Source: Amoebidium appalachense
Taxonomy: Eukaryota; Ichthyosporea
Direction of reading: 5' to 3'
NCBI GenBank assembly: GCA_963693365.1
Contig: CAVNZM010000003.1
Location: forward strand, 12,090,001 to 12,154,000
DNA length: 64,000 nucleotides
Part shown: in pieces, positions 11,664 through 41,372 of the stretch
Layout of the letters: each line of letters starts with the position of its first letter
How positions within the stretch are numbered: position 1 is the stretch's first letter
Notes under the pieces: generated by a model
Database searches by the model: none
Told to the model about the DNA's origin: nothing
Seen by the model: only the letters and a program-made list of their open reading frames with translations
Program-made: the position numbers and the translations under genes

Positions 11664-12467
11664 ATGTGTAAACCTGGGCCTGTAACGCTCTCGATATATG
11701 GTCTGGTCCCAATAGCTGCTAGAGTATCCTATCTCGCGCTGAAATTCAATAAGCACATAAGCCGCTTAAAGAAGTATTTGCCCTCCCACCCTCTCTTCTC
11801 TATCCGACCTGTCCCCTCCTCACCTCTCCCCTCTTTCCTCCCCTCTCTCTCCCCTTCTCCCCTGGGCACAAATACAAATAAACCCCGCAATAGTGTGTGT
11901 GTGACTTTGGACTGCCACTTACTTATTAAACATGTACACAATCACAAGATAATCACGCAATATAACAAATGGAAAAAGATACCACACGACACTAGACCCG
12001 ATGAAAGCATACACCTTGAAAAACTAAGCCTTATGTCTCGTTTTATATATACTGACCGCCTCAACCATATTGCCAAATATGGCACTCGCAAGTGTATAAC
12101 ACCTAAATACATATTACCTTCCTGTAGAACTGGTCTTTCTCTAGCTGATGGTATTATTGATCAATTACCACGCTTTTACTGTACACGTGCTATACAGTGG
12201 AGATCTAATAAGTATAAGGTGGCATCATTTGCATCATGCCCAAACAACACACACACACACCAGTTTAACCGGTCATGTATCGCCAAATGTAGTTTGATAG
12301 ACCACATAATACCGCAACACACACACGTCACATTCACAACAGACACCCAGAAAGATAGCCTACCTGTAAATTACAACATCCTTGATTTTATACTAAACAC
12401 GCGTAACTACGACCTGTTTATTAGATGTATTGATTGGCTTGAGAAACACATCACTACAAAATTATAG
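11664..12467 (+). CDS. LINE ORF2, 3' part: C-terminal domain after the insertion
   Basis: The frame beginning ATG TGT AAA CCT at 11664 continues the reverse-transcriptase ORF: joining TGT TGC AT (to 2469) with G TGT AAA (from 11666) restores one uninterrupted frame. It gives 267 more residues and a total of 1067, a normal LINE ORF2 length. This part holds the region after the thumb (LALKFNKHISRLKKYLPSH) and a Cys/His-containing tail (CPNN...HQFNRSCIAKCSLIDH) that may be a degenerate C-terminal zinc-binding segment. The stop at 12465-12467 is followed directly by a (CA)n tract and the LINE 3' untranslated region. Confidence 0.85.
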   Translation: MCKPGPVTLSIYGLVPIAARVSYLALKFNKHISRLKKYLPSHPLFSIRPVPSSPLPSFLPSLSPSPLGTNTNKPRNSVCVTLDCHLLIKHVHNHKIITQYNKWKKIPHDTRPDESIHLEKLSLMSRFIYTDRLNHIAKYGTRKCITPKYILPSCRTGLSLADGIIDQLPRFYCTRAIQWRSNKYKVASFASCPNNTHTHQFNRSCIAKCSLIDHIIPQHTHVTFTTDTQKDSLPVNYNILDFILNTRNYDLFIRCIDWLEKHITTKL

Positions 12468-12488
12468 CGCACGCGCACACACACACAC

Positions 12489-12543
<55 letters not shown>

Positions 12544-12576
12544 CCAGCTGATACCGAGTGTCCCGAGGGGAGCCCC

Positions 12577-12626
<50 letters not shown>

Positions 12627-12825
12627 GGGGAACCCCAACTAATTGATTTCTCCTTGTAGTCTTTATGGTGTCTCGTAGAGAAAGTAAACCCTGATATATA
12701 GTCACCACCCGACATCTATGTACGTGATCATGATATACCGCTGAGGGGATATTCCGAGCAAACCCCCCCCCCCCCATACCTGAGACTGGTTCTCTTTGCC
12801 TCGAGTAAACAGCGTAAACCCCTCA
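12468..12825 (+). mobile_element. LINE 3' untranslated region (host copy)
   Basis: After the ORF2 stop come a (CA)n tract (to 12541), the block CCAGCTGATACCGAGTGTCC, a 42-base poly(A) and then about 200 bp of conserved sequence ending CTCGAGTAAACAGCGTAAAC. The same order occurs in the copies at 8106-8662 and 14522-14905. The poly(A) is therefore internal to the element's 3' region and does not mark its terminus. Confidence 0.8.
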
Positions 12826-13340
12826 TTCATTCCCGCTCGAATTCAAACCTCACGGTACGGCCATCTCGACCGTTCAGTACCGGTACCGGACTCCTCCGTG
12901 TGTCTTATGTCTGTCTGTTTACTCCACCGTCACAAACCGTTGGTCGCAGCCTATTATTAATACTCTCGGTTGCAGCTGCTTACTATGTGCCTGTGTCTGT
13001 AACCTGTTTCTAACACCGTCAACCTTACGTATACTGTGTGTCATCTTTTTGATCGTTTCATCGTTTTGTGGCCTTTCAGGATTAAATGGGCTATGGTTTA
13101 ACTGCACCAGCGATTATGCGATCAGAGTCAACCCTGTATTATCATATATTAACCAGAGACCAATAGGTGGGCAGCTTTGAACATCAGCCAATCGCCGGAC
13201 AGCATGATGCAGTCATCGTTGGTGGCTCCGATTTTTCCTTACACTCTCGCGACCGCTTGCATGCTTTCTGTCGCGGCGCCTCGACGGTTCGATAGAGTCC
13301 AGTGTTCGCTGAATGTGTAAGGAAAAATAAGGAGCCATCT
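12826..13340. other. Intergenic segment with a short hairpin-forming inverted repeat
   Basis: No gene is seen. At about 13223-13338 an imperfect inverted repeat is present: GGCTCC...TTTTTCCTTACAC on the left and GTGTAAGGAAAAA...GGAGCC on the right, about 70 bp apart. It may be a very small MITE or a hairpin. The rest is unremarkable single-copy-looking sequence. Confidence 0.5.
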
Positions 13341-13344
13341 CAGT

Positions 13345-13528
13345 AGGTGGCAGGCATCGTTTGCATGCCCAAACAACACACACACACACCAGTTTAAACG
13401 GTCATGTATCGCCAAATGTAGTTTGATAGACCACATAATACCGCAACACACACACGTCACATTCACAACAGACACCCAGAAAGATAGCCTACCAAAAAAT
13501 TACAACATCCTTGATTTTATACTAAACA
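13345..13528 (+). mobile_element. LINE 3' end fragment (copy 3), left half
   Basis: This matches 12223-12406 of the host LINE: the AACAACACACACACACACCA region, CGGTCATGTATCGCCAAATG and ACTAAACAC. The copy breaks at 13528 where a TIR element begins, and resumes at about 14524 with ACTACGACCTGTTTATTAG. It is a 5'-truncated, non-coding remnant. Confidence 0.85.
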
Positions 13529-14523
13529 CCTAAGGGCCTGTTTGGCAACGCGGAGTTACTAACTCCGGCGTAGACCGTATACGCCGGGTATCAAATCAGT
13601 ATCCAGATTCTGATTTGTAATCCGGATTTAGGTCAAAACCTGGCGTAGATAATAACCGCTCGTGCCAAACAGACAACACTTTTTTCAGCTGCAGCTTAGT
13701 TTATCAAGTCACATTGCGCAAGTTTTACGTTGATCGGAGTGCGCATACTTTGCACGTATATCGTACCTAGGACTCAGTACTATTTTTTTGTAGTGACTGT
13801 GCAGTGTCCCGTATGTATGTATTTGTATACACTGTAATGATACCATTTGCATATATAACAACATCAACGTTTCCGGTTGCAAAACCACTATGTATTTAGC
13901 ACGAAACATGGCCCTTTCGGCCGCAATTGCAGCAATTGCATTCTTTGCTTCCCCCTACAGGCATCCTGTGGGTTCAGACAATCTTGACCGATGTGCAAAA
14001 GATTGTCTAATGGTAAAAAAAAGGTTGCCTACAAGTTGGCCGCGAAGAGGAAGAATAGTTGAGGGGGGGCTTGTTTTTATACGACCTACCACACGTGACC
14101 GGCTGTGTGTGGCTGGTCGCAGCCTGCGCTCGGGCTGTCGCAGGCTCACCAGCAAGGCCGGTGACAACGTCACAACGGACTTTCCGTTTGGCGTCTTTTC
14201 CACTTTAACTGTTTTTGGCTATATTGCACTGCCGCCAATTGGCCGAGAGAGAAAAGTAAAAAGGTCTCACGACATGAATTTTCATTGGTTTAGACCTTCA
14301 CACGGCGTTGAACATTTCGCGCATAATCCACCTCCGGAGGTGGATTATAGAAATTGGAGTACAAGCTATGTCCAAGGGGTTTGAAACCCGGCGTACACAG
14401 GCCCAGATTGGGCCGTCTGTTTGGCATCGCGGATTTCAGAAAATCCGCTTTAGCCCTAACTCCAAAATCGATCTTACTCCGGAGTATGGCCGCTAACTCC
14501 GCGTTGCCAAACAGGCCCTTAGG
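13529..14523. mobile_element. 995-bp non-autonomous TIR transposon with Tourist/Harbinger-like ends
   Basis: The ends are perfect 30-bp inverted repeats: CCTAAGGGCCTGTTTGGCAA begins at 13529 and its reverse complement ends at 14523. GGGCCTGTTTGG termini preceded by a TWA trinucleotide (TAA left, TTA right) resemble PIF/Harbinger-Tourist MITEs; this is family knowledge, and the assignment is inferred. The element interrupts a LINE 3' fragment, so it inserted later. A 164-codon open frame (13890-14384) shows no transposase motif. A perfect 26-bp palindrome centred on CCTCCGGAGG lies at about 14325-14350. Confidence 0.85.
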
Positions 14524-14593
14524 TAAGCGAAACTACGACCTGTTTATTAGATGTATTGATTGGCTTGAGAATCACATCATTACAAAATTCTAG

Positions 14594-14658
<65 letters not shown>

Positions 14659-14905
14659 CAGGTGATACCGAGTGTCCCAGGGGAGCCCGAAAAAAAAAAA
14701 AAAAAAAAAAAAAAAAACGGGGAACCCCAACTAATTGATTTTTTTTAGTCTCTATGGTGTCTCATAGAGAAAGAAAGTAAACCATGATATATAATCATCA
14801 CCCGACAGCTATGTACGTGATCATGATATACCGCTGAGGGGATATTCCGAGCAAAAACCCCCCCATACCTGAGACTGGTCTCTCTTTGCCTCGAGTAAAC
14901 GGGGT
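14524..14905 (+). mobile_element. LINE 3' end fragment (copy 3), right half
   Basis: This resumes the LINE sequence at GCGAAACTACGACCTGTTTA and continues through (CA)n (14599-14655), the CCGAGTGTCCC block, a poly(A) of 28 bases and the distal conserved segment to CTCGAGTAAAC at about 14900. The order matches the host copy, with small deletions (for example in the sequence after the poly(A)). Confidence 0.85.
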
Positions 14906-15849
14906 TTACACACTTTTTATTGCGTGGACACTGCCGGACCGGGCCCAGCCACATTCGAACTAACGGCTAGACGGCCTACTGCGTTTTCCAGCGCAGCCAA
15001 TCAAATGCAGCAGGGCAGCGTAAACCCCATTGCATATATATCTGGGCGGGGCTCAACACGCTCGTACAAGAAAACACATTTACAAACAACCATTTCACCG
15101 TCTTCGGAAATTATTGACAGCGTTGTATGGTTTTTTACCTTTTCGGTCAACTCCTTCATTTTCGTAATCGCCAAATATCGCCAAGACCAATGCATGCAGG
15201 TCTATCCGTTCTCCTGAAAACCCTCCAATATAGAGTGTACCATTAGATGCCCTTACCTTACTTGTGCCATGTACAGTAGCAGAACCTGGGTTTCAAGCGA
15301 TGTGCGAAGGGTAGGTTTCAGGGCAAATCAAAAAATATCTCAGTGTTCGGGACGCTAACCCGGGTTGCCAAACAGGCCCTACAAACAGGCTGGACCGTCG
15401 CCCGCATATTCTCAGGCTGCCCAGTTCAAGCCAGCCCGGCCTGACAGCAAAGAAAACTTGTGTTCATGAAACGATAAAAACAAAAAAAAACAGCAAGCAA
15501 GGCTTTATTAAAGCTCCCTGGCTTATTATGTGATGTGCTTTAGCTTTTGTGCGTTACTGGCCTCTTTACTAACCAGGTCACGTTTTAAAGTCTTCTACAG
15601 TAGGTGCAACGACCTCTGCTGAATTCGAAGACCTGGCCAAAACACCGTAACTCATGCTTTGTTCAAGGCTCTATACCAGGAGACGCCAGCATTAGCCGCA
15701 AATAATATGAGAACTTTCTAATCCTACAGAATAACTAGGTTTCACTCTCTGCCTCGTAGGCGCATGCTAATCAGCAATCGACAGTATCTGCGTTTTTGTT
15801 GCTTGTTTGCACAACTTCCACTCGAAAAACGCAACCGAAGACCCCAAAC
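14906..15849. other. Intergenic region upstream of the KCTD-like gene, with a solitary transposon end
   Basis: At 15364-15380 the sequence GTTGCCAAACAGGCCCT equals the right terminus of the 13529-14523 element, so a second, degraded copy ends here; its left end was not found. An inverted pair GGGGTTTAC (about 14901) and GTAAACCCC (about 15020) brackets about 130 bp. A CCAAT box is at about 14997. No coding region is seen. The final 400 bp before the ATG at 15850 would contain the promoter, but no convincing TATA element is visible. Confidence 0.5.
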
Positions 15850-17039
15850 ATGGCTGACGAGCAAGGTACACCGTTTGTCTCAATTTGCATCTCCACCGAG
15901 GCTCAGCTCACAGCCATGATAGCTGGCATACAGCGCACACGTCTCGAGGTGGAAAAGCGAGAGGCAGAGCTAAACGCAGGGAGGAGTAAACTGGACAGTG
16001 AGAGGTTTAAGTGGGAGAAAAAAGTAGCCCAAGACCATGTGGCGTTGAAGTATGAACGAGAGAAGGTTAAGCAGGAGCGCCGCATGCTGGAAAACGAAAG
16101 GTGAGGTAACGCTGTTTGCATTATCATGGGCAACCTGTGCCATGGCACGTGTACTGCTTTCTTGATACAAGGAAGCTGCAAGCAGACCTCAGGCTTTGCA
16201 CACGAATCTTCTCTACTCCCCTTCCTCTCTCCCGCTCTTGTTCTCACTTCAGCCTTTCATACCGTGCTCTTAAGCCTAAACCATAGGTTTTTGTGCGGCC
16301 TCAAAAACATTCCTCATGAACATGGCCAAAGCTACAGTTTCGTACCCTCTTGGAGGCTCGCCCACAGTTCTTTAACGCCTAATAGTCCTCTTGACCAAAC
16401 ACACAATCTCTCACTCTCTCAGCTCAGATACCGTATTGTGCCAGTCAGAGCTCTTTTTTCGTTCCTTTTCCAAGTTCCTTTTTCTGTGCAGCTCCTTCGG
16501 TTTAAAACAGTATTTTGTGTGTGTGTTCTTCATTACATTGTTCAAACCCCCCCCCCCCCCTCCCCCCCCACCCTTCCCCTTCCCCCCCTCCCCCCCACCA
16601 CCCCCCGCCCACCCACCCACTCCCCGCCCCATGCTTCACACCATCGCACTCTCAGACAGGGCAGCGGGGGGAGGGGGGGAGAGGGTGGAGGAGGGGGAGG
16701 AGGGGGGGGGGGGGGGGATGAGGGCCGGGGGGGAGGGGGGGGGGGGGGGGGGGGGGGGCACCATGTCTCAACTCCATTTTTTTTTTCTCTTAAACTTTCC
16801 TTCGGTTTACTTCCAGAGGAGCCCGGGGGAGGGGGGTGGGTGGGTGGGTCGGGGTGGGTGGGTTGGGGGAGGGGAGGGGAGGGGGGCGAGGCAAGGAGGG
16901 AGGGGATGGTGGGGGGAGCACCAGTGTTTCCCGCTGATTCCGTGAGAACTGTATATGGAGTTAGAGCCATGCTGCAGAAAACATCCTTTTGGGGGACGGC
17001 ATAAGCAGCATATCAACATTGTTTTTTCTTTCTTTCTTG

Positions 17040-17083
<44 letters not shown>

Positions 17084-19134
17084 ATTTCTTTTTTTCTTTT
17101 TTTTTCCTCTGCGTCATGTTACTAATCCTCTCCCCCCCCCCCCCCCCCCCCCCCCTTCCTCCCCCCCCCCCATGTCCCTCCCTCCCACGGGGGCCATTCC
17201 ACCCACCCATCAACTTTTCCGCTTTGCTTCTCGCAGCTCCTATACACATACTTCATCATACTGAGATACGCGCTGCAGCATGTATTTTTGCAAAGAACAT
17301 CTGTACGTTTCCTTTGGGTGGGTAGTGGGGGAGAGGAGGGAGGGAGGGGGGGGAGGGGGGGGGGGGGGAGCACTTGGTGTTGTGGAAACATAAAACCTTT
17401 ATTCAACTCACGAATTTCAATTTCATACAGGGCGCAGTTTGAAACATCCCGCGCATCCCTTGGAGGGGTATCTGGCGTTTCTCCCGGCGACATTGTCAAA
17501 CTCAACGGGAGGTGGCCGCCTATTTGAGACTACCAGACAAACACTGTGCGCCTACCCCACCTCCATGCTTGCGGCGTGGTTCAGCGGCCGACACGCCATC
17601 GTCCAATTAGATGGAGGATTTGTGACTATTGACCGTGATGGGGATCTCTTTTCTGTTGTGTTGAACATGTGCCGCGACAGGCGACCTCCACCCATGCCCC
17701 AATGTTTGCAAGAGAAGGAGCAGTTGAGGCGGGAGTTTGATTTCTTTGGTCTGCCTTGGCCGGAGGATGGCCCGGTGGGGGAGCTTCCGGTGCATCGCAT
17801 GTTCAAAGAGGGCTTCGAAGTTATGTAGGTGGCACTCTGTCACTGTGTGCATGTGTGCCCTCCTCTCACTCTTAACGTTGCGGTCTGGGTAAACTCTCGT
17901 ATATATGCATGTTGGTGGTGGTTGTCCGTTTTTATTTTTGTTGTGGGGCTTGTCTGAGTGGGTTGGCACGGTGATGGGTTGTGGGTGTTTGTGTTGTGGG
18001 TGGGTGTTGTGTTGTGTGTGTTTGTGCGCGTGTGTGATTGTGCATGCGCGCGCGCGCGTGTGTGTGCATGAGTTTGTGGGAAAACCTGTTAGATCAGAAC
18101 AGAGTTTTTCGTAACAGGAGGAGAGGCAAAAATCTCTCTGAGTGTTTGTCTGGCCGTAGGTTCCATGTGGTTGGGGAAACGGATGGACGTGAGTTGAGGA
18201 GAGGTTTTCTGTATGGTCGGGAATGGTCGCGTGATGTTAACTACTGCGAGGGGAGCGGGCGCCGGAAGGAGGGGGGGGGGGGGGGGGGGGGGGGGGGCTT
18301 TGATTTCCAGGGTGGATAGAGAAATCGTCGGGTGGGGTGAGATGACGTCCTATCGATGTTTGTGTCGATGTTTGTGTCCTCATCATTAAATGTTTATGTT
18401 TTCTTAACGAGTCAAGTCTTTGGGAAGGCGGTATGTGTATCTTGTATGTAGGGGTGTGTGGATGCCACACCACGGTGGGGCCAGATTTTCAGGGAGGGAG
18501 GGGGGGTCTCGTTATTTTGTTCACAAGCCACCCACTGTTTGATTGTTTTCCTACCGTTGCATTGCAACATGTTCATCCGCCTTCACGCGCCACACAGTAT
18601 TCTCTTTCAATAACCAACCAATCGAACTCAATGCTAACTAATCACACGCAGGGTCATGGATTCGAAAGAGATTCCAGATATCTGCAGCCCCACCACCAAG
18701 TGGAACAGTTTGTGTGCGATGGGAAGTACGCCGCCGTTGCCACCACGCATTGCATCGTTGTGTGGGACTTGCCGACCTGTGAAGTCGTTCGGACCATCAA
18801 TATCCCAGCCCACTACAAGTACGACACGTTTAAACACAAGACAGTCATAGACCGTAAGTGGAAAACGGTCGCACTACTTTTCCCTTTTGTGGCCGCGGCG
18901 GTGACCCCTACAGAGGTGATGGTTTGGGAGCTACACACGGGCACAACATACTCGCGATTTGCACCTTCCGAAGAGCAGATTGCACACATGGTTTTAACCC
19001 CTGACGGAAAGGCTCTTTTCACAATCACCATGAGGTCTGAAAACGGAGTAACGGAGCTCTATTACGCCGTTAGTGTAACCTCCAGTTCTCTCTCCACCGG
19101 CGAAATTCTGTGGACTCGTAACTGTGGCGGCTAA
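15850..19134 (+). CDS. KCTD-type BTB protein with N-terminal coiled coil and WD40-like C-terminus (one frameshift)
   Basis: Three exons are inferred: 15850-16100, 17431-17819 and 18652-19134. Exon 1 (MADEQGTPFVSICIS) encodes a charged coiled coil of about 70 residues and ends GAAAG|GTGAGG. Exon 2 starts after TTTCATACAG and carries a potassium-channel-tetramerisation BTB domain: DIVKLN, GGRLFETTRQTL, SMLAAWFSGR, FVTIDRDGDLFSVVLN, FDFFGLP. Exon 3 contains WD40-type strands (CIVVWDLPTCEVVRTI, VMVWELHTGT, MVLTPDGKALFTI) and ends at TAA 19132-19134. BTB followed by WD40 is the layout of KCTD3/SHKBP1, which act as cullin-3 or channel adaptors; that role is only analogy. Problems: one extra base (or two missing) at about 17507 shifts the frame between VKLN and GGRLF, and the exon-2 donor (GAA|GTTATG) is weak, with an in-frame TAG seven bases on. 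It is either a recent pseudogene or a base error; corrected length is about 373 residues. Confidence 0.72.
16101..17430 (+). other. Intron 1 of the KCTD-like gene: homopolymer-rich
   Basis: The intron begins GTGAGG and ends TTTCATACAG. It contains C tracts (about 16548-16562 and 17133-17155), G tracts (16702-16718, 16735-16758, 17345-17369) and a (TTTC)n microsatellite at 17028-17100. No exon-like segment was found inside it. Confidence 0.6.
17820..18651 (+). other. Putative intron 2 of the KCTD-like gene
   Basis: The segment lies between the BTB-encoding and WD40-encoding exons. It contains GT-rich sequence (17990-18075) and a G tract (18271-18297). The acceptor ATCACACGCAG at 18651 is good; the donor is weak. 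A further small exon in 18080-18260 cannot be excluded. Confidence 0.45.
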
Positions 19135-39344
<20,210 letters not shown>

Positions 39345-39751
39345 CTGCCCTTCTCCCCTTCCCCTGCCATTTACAGCAAAAACTCAACACAAAGCCAGGA
39401 ATTCTTTTATTGCCGTAAAAAAGCCTCAGAGAGAATTTCTTAAAAAAGGGATGCATAAGTAAGCTGTTTGAAAAGAATACCAAAGAGAGAGAGAAGCAGG
39501 AAAGAGGAATAGGAGCGGAGGGGAGAAGGGGGGAGGCACGCCGGGGGGGGGGGGGGGGGGGGGGGGGAGGGGGGGGAGAAAGAGGGAGCCAGATATGGAG
39601 GGACGGTAGGGGGGCAGGAGAAGGGGGCCGCAGAGAGGCAACCAGGGGGAGGAGGGAGGTAAGGAGGGGGGGACGCAAAGAGAGAGAGAAGGGCGGGGGG
39701 AAAGGGGGGGGTGGGGGGGGGGTGGGGGGGGGTGGGGAGAGGGGGCGCGGA

Positions 39752-39787
<36 letters not shown>

Positions 39788-39953
39788 AGTTGAAGAGCAC
39801 CAGCACCCACACACATGCACAAGCTCTTGCAGCCAAAAACAAGGTATGCAAAGGCCGGGCAGGCACACACACACACACACACTCACACTCACACACCGTG
39901 CAACAAACACACACAAACACACACAACACACACAAACACAGGCACAGACACAG

Positions 39954-40000
<47 letters not shown>

Positions 40001-40095
40001 CACACACACGCATGCACGCGCGCACACAAACACGTGCACGCGCGCACACAAACACACGCACGCGCGCGCACACATGCACGCGCACGCGCGCGCCA

Positions 40096-40170
<75 letters not shown>

Positions 40171-40172
40171 TA

Positions 40173-40213
<41 letters not shown>

Positions 40214-41372
40214 CACCGAAAACGCTCACCCTTTTGTTGAGAGGGCTGTGGTGTGCTTGTAGGTTTACGCTGCTCAGCCCACTACATCCTAGCCAACTCT
40301 GCAGAAAGGAGCCGACTAGAAACCTGTTGCTTATTAGTATGACCTATGTATAATCGCTGCACTGACAGAGCCTATAGTGCTCTGAGCTCTAAACCAGTCG
40401 GAACCCTATTAACACTTTGGTAAGTAGTTACTTTCTAAAACGCTACGGTGTTTCCGTTTGAACCTGTGTTTGGGCAAGATTTCGGCCATGCATGAGCCGG
40501 TGCGAAGCAGAGCTGCTTATAATGGCTGCTAGATGCAATTTTCTGGTCTTGCCTATGCTTCGTATAAGCGCTTCACAGGGGATGTGCCTATCAAGCAACC
40601 AATGCTACGAGTGAAGAGAGACCTACTTGTAAATATCCCCAACCTGAGAGCTAATCCAGCTTCCTTCCTTGCCTCTGGCTGCGCCCGAGTCACATAGCGC
40701 TCGAGCTCGCCCAGGAAAAAAAAAAAAGTGGCCGTCAGCTGGCCTGTGCAGATCGCAGATCTATCGTTTTGATTACCTGTTGTCTGTGGCCCGAAGGCCC
40801 CCGGGTACCGGTAGGGGAACAGCTGTGAAGGTAGCCCTGTGAAGGTAAGAGTGAAGGTACTGTAACAACAGCTGTAAAGTAACAGTGTGTTTAAATATTT
40901 TTCCTGTGCATATCAACTAACGTATTTGCCTTGCTGTGTGTTTGGGTACTGAGTTTCAACAAACCAGAAACTCTAAGGTCACCTTAAGGACCTTAATTTC
41001 AAATCCTGCCGGATGATGATCGGATCGCGATGATCAAGTTTGCAGGCTATGTATGTGTATGTTAGGGTCAAGGGTAATAAGGCAAGAGCTGCACCTGTCA
41101 TGTGCACACACCAAATTTTCAAAAACATTTCCGGACCAGGTGCATGGTACGAGTGTCCATTTTTTGGCTTCCCTTTCTGTTCTTTGCTCAGCACCTTTCC
41201 ACACAGAGTAGGCATCAGGCCCTTTCTGCCACACAATAGTTGGGAACAAAACATAGACTGAGTCTACACCGGCCAGCTTTCCAGCCTCCTTGGTACCCAG
41301 CTCGGGGCTTTTTGTTGAGCCCCGAGCCGTAAATATAAGCCGTTTGAAAACCCCATCTCACGGTACGCCAAC
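39345..41372. other. Divergent intergenic region between the RasGEF gene and the F-box pseudogene
   Basis: 39540-39790 is G-rich with G tracts (39542-39567, 39755-39786). 39862-40213 is a long (CA)n array with CG interruptions. 40214-41372 is ordinary-looking sequence with no credible coding frame; it would hold the promoters of both divergent genes. Additional 5' exons of the RasGEF gene could lie here. Confidence 0.5.

Noticed and set aside
13890-14384. 164-codon frame inside the 995-bp TIR element as a transposase
   Set aside because: No DDE, helix-turn-helix or Harbinger motif, and the element is too short for a functional transposase.
14901-15030. 130-bp element bounded by GGGGTTTAC and GTAAACCCC
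   Set aside because: Only nine bases match and both resemble the LINE 3' terminus, so a rearranged LINE end is as likely.
16126-17004. 292-residue plus-strand frame with Pro- and Gly-rich blocks
   Set aside because: It lies in the first intron of the KCTD-like gene and its length comes from C and G homopolymers; no domain is present.
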